Below are positions 40,994 through 51,717 of a stretch of DNA of 64,000 nucleotides, in pieces (within the stretch, counting starts at the first letter, position 1; each line of letters begins with the position of its first letter). The notes under the pieces were generated by a model that saw only the letters and a list, made by a program, of their open reading frames with translations, was not told where the DNA came from and did not search any database. A program made the translations under genes and the position numbers. Source of the stretch: Galdieria partita (lineage: Eukaryota > Rhodophyta > Bangiophyceae > Galdieriales > Galdieriaceae); assembly GCA_025991245.1 (NCBI GenBank), contig BQMJ01000056.1, positions 62,001 to 126,000 on the forward strand, given 5' to 3'.

Positions 40994-42297
40994 ACCAACA
41001 CAATACACGCGTCGCTAACACCGGCCTCAATGGATTACAGAATTTGTTTGCAGCTGCAACCATTGACAAGTACTAAATAGAAATTATTCGAACAAAAACA
41101 GTTTGAACTATTTTCTCATCGAAATCGTCTATAAAAAAAATAGGCAACAAATAGAATGAAAGCGAGCTAAATAGCATGACAACAATACAGACAGACTTTG
41201 ATGATAAAAAGTCTACTAAAAAGGGAGCATAGAGCTACAATTTAAAAGAAGTTTAAAACTCATGCAGCCCTTACGGTGAAACGAAATAAAGAATATTGAA
41301 GAGTTCAATTGTAGAAACAAGAAAAACTTCAGAAACAATTGCCTTGAAGATAACAATGTGACTAGTATAAACATCAAGTAAGAAGTTGCGGTAAATAAGC
41401 TAATTTTTATTGATGGGGACCTTTGGAACGTGTCGTTGCTTATTTTCGCTCATATACATAAGCCAGTCTAATACAACAGTACCAATTTCTATCTTTAGAA
41501 GATTCCAAAGACTTCAAAATATAACAATATGTACACCGAAGAAGATTTTGTTTCCCGACTTGTTTGCCAGCTGTACAATGTGCCGCAATATTCTGGCTGC
41601 TGAATCGACGAAAATACCAATAGCACGGCAATTAAGATTTACTCATTTTAACCGATTTAGAAGTTAAAATATTGCATCAAATTTAATTTTTGCTTTAATT
41701 CTCTAATTTCCACATGTTGTAAATAAATTCGTCGAAATTAAATTTTTATTTTAACGGAGACAAGAAACAACATGAATAATAAATTACTTTTGAACTAATC
41801 CATGTACTCTTAAGTTTCAAAAAGTGAAAATGCCTACAATGGAGAACAATATGTCGAACTTTTTACTGAGTATTAAAAAACTTTTTTTAAAATAATGATG
41901 ACACTGCTCCTTCTGTTCAGTGTATCTATTTATTAAAGATTTATTAACGTACACGAAAGGCACAATAACAGATTTCAATTTGTAAATGGAGGAACTTCTG
42001 CGATGCAATGAAACTTGATTTTACAATTACACAATGCCATTTTAATTGCCAACGATTACGCGAGATTTGACGTAGTGGACCTTTCAATAATACAAGAAGC
42101 ACTTTAAGGCTCACAGGAAGCATTTTCTTTCAGAAGCGTCATTTTATGATATAAAAGATGGGTTGACTTTGGTTTATAACGTGTCTATTACGAGACTCTT
42201 TTTGTAACCCAAAGTAGGAGACGAAATTTGGATCATCTTGATGACTGAGCAAGCACTTCATATCTACAAGAGTAACCTTTAAGTTATAACATTGTAT
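40994..42297. other. 1.3-kb gene-poor gap, the longest in the window
   Basis: Lies upstream of NMD3 and downstream of the kinase gene, both on the minus strand. I see no conserved coding sequence; the open frames present (for example 41410..41667 plus strand) lack recognisable features and overlap frames on the other strand. The middle, about 41640-42060, is especially AT-rich and holds one imperfect inverted repeat. Confidence 0.5.
41663..41755. repeat. Imperfect AT-rich inverted repeat, 93 bp
   Basis: The left arm begins GTTAAAAT and continues, after 8 bases, AAATTTAATTT; the right arm ends with the reverse complement of both blocks (AAATTAAATT...ATTTTAAC) with a shorter spacer. The arms could form a hairpin or be the ends of a tiny MITE-like insertion. 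No flanking target duplication is evident, and low base complexity allows chance. Confidence 0.3.
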
Positions 42298-45200
42298 TTA
42301 ATATGGCATTTGTTCTAGCAGTTTCATGATTTCGGGGAAAGATGGTCTTCGATTGGGATCCTGATGCCAACACAATTGGATCAGTTGGGACAACGGGGCT
42401 GGACAATTGGGTGGTAGCGGTGGTCTCATTTGTTTAGACAGTACAGCAACAGCAACTTGCATTGGCTGGATACCGTAATAGGGCAGCTGCTTGGCTACCA
42501 TTTCCCATAGGATGATTCCAAACGAATATACATCTGCTTTTTCAGAGTAGGGTTGGTTTGCTAAAACTTCGGGTGCCATGTACTGAAAGGTACCACACTG
42601 ACCAGTCATCGGTCCTTGTGTTTGAGTTGCAATGAGCCGCGTTAAACCAAAATCTCCCACTTTCACGGTGAAATGATCGTCTAACATCAGATTGGAAGAC
42701 TTCAAATCCCGATGCAGTAACTTGGAGGCGTGTAGATAAGTCATTCCACGACATACATCCATTGCCATTCTCTTCATAAGACTCCAATTCACTGCTACGC
42801 GATAACGATGCAATATATCGAACAGCGTCCCTTTCGACATGAATTCCGTGACGATGAATAAATGAGGCGGCCTTGTACACGCTCCCATGAACAGAATCAC
42901 GTTGGGATGACGAAGTGTGCAGAGAACAGCAACTTCGCTTTGAAACTCCTTGATTGCGTTTTGATTGACCAAAGCCATGGCACTTATAGTCTTCACCGCA
43001 ACAGTAGTTCCTCGAAAACGAGCTTTGTACACCTGACCAAAACCACCTTGACCAATCAAAGGACCCCATTCCAATTCAGTAGGATCAATTTCAAAGGAAG
43101 GATTCAAACTTTTCATCAGACTTCCCCCGCCCGAAAAAGGTGTCATTTTGGAAGATACCGACACCTTTTGAATATTCTTTGCTGCTTCGCAAATCACACA
43201 GTGACAAAATGGAGCATGTGGCTTTTCAAACTTTTCATTTTTCATTTTATCTGCTACTTGAGCGTCTTTGTTTTCCACTCGTTCCCTGTTCAAGTTTTTT
43301 GGATTAGGCGACGGTAGTCTATCATCCCATTGTCTGACATGTTGAGGATTTCTATCTACCACCGATTTCGAATGGTCTGCTTGAGGAATCAGAGGTTTCT
43401 TCATATTAGAATCCTTTGAAACTTTCTCATCCAATACATCGTTGTTATGACCCTGTGAAAATTCGACAGCAGAAGAAGCCCTTGGTCTTCCTCTCTTAGC
43501 TTCTTGTTCATTTCCTGTCATTGTAGGAGCGGAATCATCACCATTCCCGACACGATATCCGCGGTCGCTCTTGGAATGAGTAGAATTCTCCGCAACGAGC
43601 CTTTGTCGAAACTTTTCCCATCCTTGTGAGTCATTCAAAACTATTTTCTGCTCACTTGGCTTCGGTTGATAGATAACACCGTTGGATATAGCACTATTTG
43701 ACCTGTTATCTTCTCCAACCCAATCCTGTTGCCCTCTAAATGGACTGGAAACTTGCTCCTCCATTCTCTTGCCCATTGTACGTTCTGCCACTACTACCGG
43801 TCTCTCGCTATCAAGCAATTTGGCAATCTTCTCAGGACTGGCAAAATCATCTACGAGTTGTGCTACAGCAGCATTTACATCACCATTGGTTCGTTCCAAC
43901 GCTCTTTGTGCATGTTCTCTTGTAAAGCCCATATTCAGCAACTCTCGCAGTTCCATTTGGTATGGAAAACGATTTTTCTCTGTAACGGAATTCGACCCTT
44001 TACCCAACTCTAAATGACCCGGCACTTCCGGTGCAGGTTCAAAGAAAGCTTCCAAAGGTGCAATATTAAAACATAACTTGGGCAATGTTCCTTCACGACA
44101 TAATTCAGCTACATTGGGTTCAGCAAGAACCGATTCCACAAATGTATAAGTCTGTTGGTGTCCAGTACAGAATGTGTTGTAACAAGCACGAAGGCTTTCA
44201 AAATCTCTCCTCTCACGATAATACTGTGCTAGAAAATAAAAACTGGAAAGAGATGCAAAATAAGCTTTTGAAATTTCGATAGCTAACGATGGAATGACCA
44301 TCAGCTTCAGTTCTCTGCAAGGATCATTACAAGATAAGAAATAAGAACTAAGTTTAAAACAGTGTTCAATCAAGTTAACAAAGGCATGGAGAAGTGATTC
44401 TCGTTTTCCTTCCAATGGATCCGCAGAAGACTCTGGAAATTTGGACTTTTCCATATGCCTCGAATGTCCATGGCTTACAGTAAGAAGCAATTGTTGTTGA
44501 TAACGTTGTTGATAACTTGCAATCTTGGAACGACTACCATCAAACACTGCAGAAAAATCGTGGAATAGTTTCGCCTTTAAACGTAACAATGTACTGAATC
44601 TACTAATTTCTCCTCCAGCAAAACAAAAAAGATAAACGTCGTCCGTCATTGAAACGTTTTGCAAATGTTCTCTGCTCCAGACTCTTTCCAAATATTCAAA
44701 CAGTTGATCCTAAATTAACTTGTCAGAACCTAGAAAAAGCTCAGGTTTCAAAACAAAACTTGCTTGTCGATAGGAAAGTTCCAAAAATTCTGGTGGTCCA
44801 TCCACCATAACTTTGTGGATAACCGTTAGATACTTGAAGACGATAATAGCAGAGCTGGACCGCAAATGACTTGTAAATGATTCGTAAAGTAGCATTCCCA
44901 TGTGTCTTTCCCAAATATCAATGACTATCCAACGAATATGCTTTGGTTTTGCAGGTTTAGGAGTATTGGTTGTAGCTTTGGCTAGTGATGACTCAAACGA
45001 CCCCGGACGATGATACGACTCCCAAGGTCCACGAGTTACATTCTGAGGTACATGATATAAATGTAATAAATAGAGATCATCGCGACTCAGTCCTCTGCCA
45101 GGTTCTACCAACTGTGTTGATGCAATTCTTGGTTCAACGGAATTATCCGGTAAAGCTATGTCTCCTTTCCGCAAGTTATCAGTAGAACTTGCTAAATTCA

Positions 45201-46272
45201 TTCGTTCTGACGATTTCCTATGGCCAGTTTCCGAAGGACCCCTTTCAGCTGTCATATCATTACGCCCGGCCCTTTCCTGTGACGTTGGTAAATTAGATAC
45301 TGGAGGAACCAGACCTTGAGCAGCTGCCACGACATATGAAAGACTAAAACTATCTGGACGTTGTGAAGGATTCTTGGATAAACAACGACGGATAACTTCA
45401 AGGATTTGCGAACTATATCTCCTACAAGTCGACTCAGGAAAACTAACTCTTCCAAAGGCCGCCTGTATTTTACTTGAGGAATCTCTGTCTCCAGCTTCAA
45501 ATGGTTTGTTCCCACAAATAAGTTCATAGGCAATAACTCCAATTTGATAGACATCCTCTTTATCCAATCTTTCAGGAGAGTTTTCAAGCCATGAAGACAG
45601 ATCAGTGGCCTTCTTTCGTCTCTTGAGACCAAAACCACCTATTTTGACTCGTGACTCTTCTGTGTATAGCAAGTGGTCCAAGGAAAGGCGACCATGTACT
45701 CCTATACCACACTCGCGCATGATAAGGACACCTTGAATAAGATTCTTAAGGATTGTTATCAATTTCTCTTCAGTTACCGGTACTTGAAGTGGAACAGTGT
45801 GTATGTACTCGACAATGAAGATAAGACAAGACCTTGCGTAAGGTAGTTTAGCATAGTCCACTAGTCTTAAAAAGGGCAAAAACTGTGGTGAGCCCGACAC
45901 AATATCGACATTGTTACCTTCCCTGTCCGGTCTTGATTTGTTTTCCTGTTCGTCTTGAAAGGTCTCAAGTTTCCTTTGCGCATTAGAGTCCGAAAGAGCT
46001 CTCCAATCTTCTGCTTCCTTTAATAAAAGTTCCCATTCTGAGGAGTTGTGTGCCATTTCAAACTTCACCACCAACTTGTTTCCATTATCCACACTTTCTG
46101 TCAACCACAAAGCATCGTTGTTCGGTGAGTTGCTGGCAGTTTCAAGGGGTTGTAGAAACCTCAGAATCCACACCTTTCCTGAAGCCCCACGTACTTTACG
46201 GTTTGTTCTTGACTCTAGTTCCAAAAAGTCGATGAAAGAAGCGTTCAATTTGTTTACTTGCCCCACAGACAT
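42298..46272 (-). CDS. Pseudokinase-ANTH-UBA-Raf-like protein kinase
   Basis: Two exons on the minus strand, 46272..44755 and 44709..42298, with a 45-bp intron (GTTTTG...TTTAG); 1309 residues. Residues ~30-315 are kinase-like but degenerate: the HRD loop reads HGRLSLDHLL and DFG reads GGFG, so it is probably a pseudokinase. At ~440-640 an ANTH-like helical region includes VFKYLTVIHKVMVDGPPEFLE, which binds lipid and clathrin in AP180-type proteins. A UBA domain (LLNMGFTREHAQRALERTNG) sits at ~760-794. An intact TKL/Raf-like kinase fills ~1042-1309: GQGGFGQVY, VAVK, LHRDLKSSN, DFG, FQYMAPE. The intron removes an in-frame TAG and keeps the ANTH region continuous. The two-gene alternative would cut that domain. 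Function, perhaps ubiquitin- or membrane-regulated MAPKKK signalling, is inference. Confidence 0.8.
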
Positions 46273-46725
46273 AAGACTAACTCAAGTTGTTTCTAACGCG
46301 CGCTTTCATAAAAGTCTTATTGTCGCATTGTTTGGCCAAGGCCCCTCCTCAAAACCAAAATATTACTGACCTTTGCTGTCCATGTGGCCATCTAACTTTG
46401 GACAACTTGTTTGGCAAAAAAAGTTATTTCTCGTCTAAACTTTTGTGTGCAAATATATATATATATATATGTAAGTGAATAGGGAGAAAGAGAATGCCAA
46501 CTATTCGTGTAATTTTCTCCCTCAAATTGCAACTTTTCTCAAATAGACATGAAAGTAAAACCTTGTATATTTATTATTCTAGTAACTTTCAAAGATAAAA
46601 AGCAGTCCGTGAAACACTCTCAAGAATTCCATGAAATTACCTAATTCCCGAGATGCGGGTGCGCATATTCCCGTCAACATTTGCTTTAAAAGACGGAATC
46701 TCCCAATGAAAACTATTTTTAGAAA
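46273..46725. other. Divergent promoter region between the kinase and the secreted protein genes
   Basis: 453 bases with no gene seen. It contains the dinucleotide repeat at 46453-46470 and must carry both promoters. The right end is A/T-rich, and the secreted-protein ATG is preceded by AGAAA. Confidence 0.5.
46453..46470. repeat. (AT)9 microsatellite
   Basis: Nine perfect AT units in the gap between two divergent genes. It is directly visible and likely length-variable between strains. Confidence 0.9.
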
Positions 46726-47214
46726 ATGGCAGTCTTTCATTTTGCAGTTTTGCTCATTATTGCTACTTTTTTAGTTTCTTGTCACGCTGCTAGTGGAAAA
46801 TATGAATTGGTGGTTACTGTGTATGAATCTACCAGTTGTACTGGTCAAAAGTATGGGTCATGGACATATGAGTCCAATTCAACTTGTTTCACAGTAGTCC
46901 AGCCTCCTGTTCCAACTATATATATCAATATATCTAGCCTCACAGGTGAAGTCTATGGTTCGGTATGTGATAGTTGCGGTTCTGGAGCCAAATGCATGGG
47001 CAAATATGAAGAAGAAGTATGCTATAATGTAGATACGATTATCCATTCTACAAAATATCCACTTGGAGTAAACTTTGAATATTATCGAGTTCCAAAGAAA
47101 TCCAAAACCAACTGCACGGATTGTATGATTCATTGTAAGGAGAGTTATAGCAAGGACGACGTCCAGGTGAACTTTGATATCAGCGTGACGGATGATATCA
47201 CGGTCACCATCTGA
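46726..47214 (+). CDS. Small secreted Cys-rich protein of unknown function
   Basis: Single exon, 162 residues. A clear signal peptide (residues 1-21: short N-region, FAVLLIIATFLV core, ending SCHAAS) implies secretion or vacuolar targeting. The mature part has nine cysteines, including CDSCGSGAKC and a CTDCMIHC cluster, and several Asn-x-Ser/Thr sites (NSTC, NISS, NCTD). Beta-type, Thr/Val/Tyr-rich sequence dominates. I do not recognise the family. The cysteine pairs suggest a disulphide-stabilised domain, which would fit an extracellular protein of a cell living in acid, but this is only inference. It stands alone between two minus-strand genes. Confidence 0.7.
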   Translation: MAVFHFAVLLIIATFLVSCHAASGKYELVVTVYESTSCTGQKYGSWTYESNSTCFTVVQPPVPTIYINISSLTGEVYGSVCDSCGSGAKCMGKYEEEVCYNVDTIIHSTKYPLGVNFEYYRVPKKSKTNCTDCMIHCKESYSKDDVQVNFDISVTDDITVTI

Positions 47215-47577
47215 GAGAAGCGATAGATATTCTTTGGAAACCATATCACATTGGATGAATGGTATTCAGTTCAATTCCATAAAATATTGTCGTTGTTTTG
47301 TGATGAAGTGGTCTTTGAATAGTCTTGTCTGGAAGACTGACAAAGGTAACTATACATGAAAGAAACGGATTGTAAGCACCCCTGGAAAAGTATAGCATAC
47401 TTTCTTCTAGCCATACCCATTCACTTGAGAAAAGCACTGCTCTTCCAAATACTCGATTTTTGTACCGTAAATATTCTGTTTAAAATTTTGTCAACCAATC
47501 CCGATCCTTTATCAAGATAATCAAAATTCTGTACAAAGAAAACCACATAAAAATAGGAAGAAAAGTATTCAAACGTG
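47215..47577. other. Gap between two convergent genes
   Basis: 363 bases between the secreted-protein stop and the amidotransferase stop. No gene or structured element recognised; presumably 3' UTRs. Confidence 0.5.
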
Positions 47578-49145
47578 TTACATAAAGTGATGATTTCGGT
47601 ATTCTATGACAGATGCTAAAGCTTGCTCAAGTGAAGCTGCTAGTTGCTCCATCTCTATTTGGGTCAAAGAAGGAAGAACTTTTGAAACTTGCTCTAGAGA
47701 ATGTAAGAGACTAGTTGGAAGTTCTTCTCTGATATTTTCCAATGGTTTACTTCTTTTGTTGTTTTGATACAAATTTCCTCCTCTTACGGTAGCTCCAATA
47801 CGAGAAAGCCGATTCAAGTCATCGACACTTAATGGTAGCGGTGTTTCCAGAAACTTCATACCAACTTGGAATTTCTTCATGGTCTGTTCGTCTAAAGCTA
47901 ACTTGTCGTGATACACTCGAGCAGCTTCATTGAATGACTCGACAATCATGCGATACTCATCCTTAACGGTATTCGTAACCGTCCTTGTGGTAGAATTGGA
48001 ATCGCCTCTCTGTTTAGCAGCATAAGCTTGTACAGCGGAAATAAATGTTTCATATACTTTTGGACATCCTGGATAATCATATCGAGCTTCCTTTCTAGGA
48101 GATGATGACTCGCTTGCATGCTGATCAGACTGTAAGTTTCTGGTGACGCAACTTGTCCATAACTACTACTTACTGACTCTTGCATTCTTTCTGGGTGAAA
48201 CTGCAATCCTACTAGAAAATTGCCTTCTTTGGGATCATAAGTGGAGGGACAATAGTAACCTTCGACCAAGCCATCAGGAGCAAATGCCATAGGAGACAAC
48301 AATCTTCCCAAATCCTTGATTCCTTGATGGTGATAAGAGTTTACCAGAATTTCTTCTTGTTCAAACCACTTGTAAAGTGGAGTATCTGGTACAATGGAGA
48401 CAGAATGACGATGCCCATCATAATTATCATAATCGATATGCTTGATAGAACTTTTCAACTGAAGTTCAACATCGAAATATAAAGTGCCACCTAAAGCAAC
48501 ATTCATTATTTGACAGCCTCTACATATGCCTAGTTGTTGTAGATAGATGTGTCAGAAAAAGGGAAAAACATACAACATTAGCTTAAAACTAACCTAAAAA
48601 CGGAATTCCTTTCGCAATACACCTTCTGCATAGGGCAAACTCTATCGAATCTTTTTCTTTGTCAACCTTGGTGTCACCGCTATGCTTCTGCTTTATTTTT
48701 TCAATCAACTCTGGATCCAAGTTACTTAAATCAGCCTATTGTACTATATTAGGTACACTATTCCTTTCAAAAGTGAGCTACTCTTTCAATACCTGATACA
48801 AGGAGGGATCGATATCCTCTCCTTCACATAATAAAACGCCGTGAATAGGTTCAAAGGATTCCAACATTTCGTGGACTCTCTGTACTCGGGGAACTATAAG
48901 TGGAACGGCACCGTTCTTCACAATCAAATCCAAATGATATTCTCCCACAAAGTCAACAAACTTATTTTTCCGGATATGTCTCCTACTAACCTACAGAATG
49001 GTTATTTCGGTTATTGTGATAAAAGCAATAGTCAAGTCTTGAAATACTCTGGCAAACAGGAACAAGAGGATAAACTTACAATAGCTACTCGAGGAAGTTG
49101 AGAAGAGAGTACTTCCAAACTGGACTCTAGACTTTTCTCTTCCAT
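47578..49145 (-). CDS. Class I glutamine amidotransferase-like hydrolase (peptidase C26)
   Basis: Five exons on the minus strand: 49145..49080, 48990..48793, 48735..48594, 48529..48174, 48129..47578; 437 residues. Introns are 44-89 bp; the last one, 48130..48173, explains an apparent frame jump. The protein follows plant gamma-glutamyl-gamma-aminobutyrate hydrolase-like proteins from end to end: [34 protein letters not shown], the nucleophile elbow [15 protein letters not shown] with the catalytic His, YPGCPKVY, and [11 protein letters not shown] near the C-terminus. Such enzymes hydrolyse gamma-glutamyl amides; the substrate in algae and plants is unsettled. The start is 143 bases from the divergent Msp1-like gene. 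Confidence 0.92.
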
Positions 49146-49288
49146 AGGTAGAAGAAAGTACAAACACGAGTTCCTGAGGGTGACAATACGAACTATCAAT
49201 ATGCAATGCTAAAGCATCCAAACAGATCAGAAACAACCATCCAGCAATCTTCTCAAAGACGGACTACGAAACTTGTCGATTGAAAAGA

Positions 49289-50697
49289 ATGTCTTCCAAT
49301 GGTGGAAGTGGTAGTCATAACGGTGGAAATGGTCGTTTAGGACTAACTTTGGACGCTATTTTTGGTGAACTCTTAGCTGCAGCATTGAGTTTAGCTGTTG
49401 TCATAATAGGAGGCAACTTTCTTAAAAACAAATTGGACCCACTGCACGAACAGAAAAAGGCTTTGAGGAAGAAGCGACAAGAGCTGTCTCAAAGGTAAAT
49501 ATTTCTATATCTCGTCACTTTTCGTTGGTTTCTAAAATGATTGGAATAGATTACGAAAGTTGAACAGTAGAACATATGATTTGGATGACTTGACTTCATT
49601 GGAGGCAGTAGTTGCGCAGGAGTTGGTATTACCTGATCAGCTCGATGCAGATTTTACTGCCATTGGAGGCTTGAAGGAGATAAAAGAGTCACTAGAAGAG
49701 ACCGTGTTGCTTCCTTTACTGCGTCCGGAGTTGTTTTCTTCTTCTTGTCTTTTATCACCCACAAAAGGTGTTCTGCTATATGGTAAGAGAGCGTTTTCTT
49801 GTAGTTTTGAGTTGAGGACTTTTATTAGGTCCTCCTGGAACGGGTAAGACACTTTTGGTTAAAGCACTGGCGAAAACTAGTCGTGCCAGTTTTATTCCCA
49901 TATCACCTAGCACTATTTTGAGCAAGTGGGTTGGTGAGACCAACCAACTAGTTCACGCCATTTTCTCTCTTGCATACAAGATTCAACCGTGTATTCTTTT
50001 TATTGATGAAATAGACTCATTGTTCCGTGAGAGAAGTGCCTATGACCATGAAGCATATCGAGATATGAAAGCTGAGTTTATGTCGCTATGGGATGGACTT
50101 TTGAGTGATCCTAGTGCTGCAGTTATCGTAGTTGGTGCAACTAATCGCCCTTGGGATATTGATGCTGCTATCCTCCGTCGTATGCCGCGTTCATTTTTGG
50201 TGGATTATCCTACAACTTGTGAAAGAAAGGAAATCTTGCAAGTTATTCTCTCTGAAATTGTTTTAGAACCAGGCTTTGACTTTGATCGTATAGCGGAAGA
50301 AACTCCTGGGTTAACAGGAAGCGATTTGAAAGAAATTTGTCGAGTTGCAGCGTATCAACCTATTAGAGAAGCGTTACAAAAAGAGAAGAAATTATTGGCC
50401 AGTTGGAAGAAACAACAGGAACAAGGAATAGGCATAAGTGACTTTGCCAATTTGGCCAACGAGTGTAGTCGAACGGTAAGACCATTGAGGACTCTCGATG
50501 TATTGAATGCCAAGGAAACGGTGGTTCCCACTATTTGGAAGAGTAACAGTTATCGTGAACAATGTGAAAAGCAATGTGAGACTTCTTTGGCAAGAGATAA
50601 TCAAGATGAAATAGTTTCTACGTTTTTAAACAGACTTGTGTCACAAATGCACATATTAGATAGCAACAATAGCAGCGACATACAGCAAACTGAGTAG
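49289..50697 (+). CDS. Msp1/ATAD1-type AAA ATPase
   Basis: Three exons, 49289..49494, 49550..49782 and 49829..50697; 435 residues. ATG 49289 is used rather than the in-frame TTG before it. A Gly/Asn-rich N-terminus leads to one membrane helix at ~27-44 (LLAAALSLAVVIIGG), then a basic coiled linker and one AAA domain: FTAIGGLKEIKESLEE, Walker A GPPGTGKT (split by intron 2), Walker B CILFIDEIDS, sensor GATNRPWDID and the Arg finger in RRMPRSF. This layout is that of Msp1/ATAD1, which extracts mislocalised tail-anchored proteins from the mitochondrial outer membrane and peroxisomes. The C-terminal ~100 residues are longer and more polar than in yeast Msp1. Confidence 0.92.
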
Positions 50698-51020
50698 TGA
50701 GTCATTGCCCTAGGGTTATTGAATAGTTTTTGATGTGACCAAAGCAATAAAGAAATAGCAGAATACATATTGCAAGTTCAAGTCATTTTGTAAAGAGGTC
50801 ATGGACTGTATTTCAGTGTATAGGGTATGGGAAAGAAAGCATTATAGTTATATGCATCAAGATAAAAGTAGCAAGTCTTTTGAAAAGTTTCCAGTAATTC
50901 TGCTTAATTTGTATTGCTATCACTAACCATTCAATAGTTATCCAAACTAGAAAGACTTTGGCCAACCCATTAAAAGCTGTCAAGGAAAACTGAAATGACC
51001 ATCCCATTCTTGAAAACACA
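50698..51020. other. Gap upstream of the DJ-1 gene
   Basis: 323 bases between two plus-strand genes. No gene recognised; presumed 3' UTR of the AAA gene and promoter of the DJ-1 gene. Confidence 0.5.
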
Positions 51021-51632
51021 ATGACTCAAGTATTGGTTCCAATTGCCAATGGAACAGAAGAAATAGAAGCAGTATGTATTATAGATACCCTTAGAAGAGC
51101 AGGCTTCCACGTCACTGTTGCCTCGGTTCATGAAACCACAAGTGTAACTTGTTCACGACAAGTACAAATAGTGGCTGACTGTTTGCTATCCGACTGCAGA
51201 GACAAAATATATGATCTGATAGTTCTACCTGGTGGAGCAAAGGGCGCAGAAAACCTGGCGACAAGTGAATTGTTAACAAAGTTGCTGAAGAAACAAGCTG
51301 CCGAGCATCGTTGGTTTGCTGCCATTTGTGCTTCGCCAGCTATAGTCTTGTACCCTTTGGGGCTGTTGCCTCAGCGAGCCACTTGCCATCCCAGCGTAGA
51401 GGATAAAATAGAAAGCGTAGCAAAACAACATATAAAAGGTGAGTTGATGAGCGCAAATTACGCATTTTTCTCAACTTCAAAAGAACGTGTCGTAGTTGAT
51501 GTCGAAAAAAAGTGCGTTACGAGTAGAGGACCTGGGACAGCCATCGAGTTTGCCTTGAAATTAATCGAGTGCTTGGCAGGACAAGAACTTCGTCAGAACG
51601 TGGAAACTCCAATGATAACAGCAAGTTCTTGA
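51021..51632 (+). CDS. DJ-1/PARK7-family protein (deglycase/chaperone type)
   Basis: Single exon, 203 residues. The flavodoxin-like fold starts VLVPIANGTEEIEAV with the conserved acidic residue beside the active cysteine. YDLIVLPGGAKGAENL precedes the nucleophile elbow AAICASPAIVL, whose Cys corresponds to Cys106 of human DJ-1, and TCHPSVED holds the nearby His. Family members protect against oxidative and glyoxal stress. It is a single-domain protein like animal DJ-1, not the tandem two-domain form of land plants. There is no targeting leader, so it is likely cytosolic. Confidence 0.95.
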   Translation: MTQVLVPIANGTEEIEAVCIIDTLRRAGFHVTVASVHETTSVTCSRQVQIVADCLLSDCRDKIYDLIVLPGGAKGAENLATSELLTKLLKKQAAEHRWFAAICASPAIVLYPLGLLPQRATCHPSVEDKIESVAKQHIKGELMSANYAFFSTSKERVVVDVEKKCVTSRGPGTAIEFALKLIECLAGQELRQNVETPMITASS

Positions 51633-51717
51633 AAAATAAAGCAAATGTTCTTATTTGTTATTCACAAAATACTATTTTCACACAAACACATCGAAGAATG
51701 GTCGCTACTCAAGTGGG

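Noticed and set aside
44700-44760. Two separate kinase genes divided by a TAG
   Set aside because: The frame after the stop continues the same ANTH-like domain and no good ATG follows until well inside it; a 45-bp intron restores continuity, in line with intron sizes elsewhere.
48125-48180. Frameshift in the class I amidotransferase gene
   Set aside because: A 44-bp intron (GTAAGT...TTACAG) explains the frame change and restores the plant-like YPGCPKVY block.
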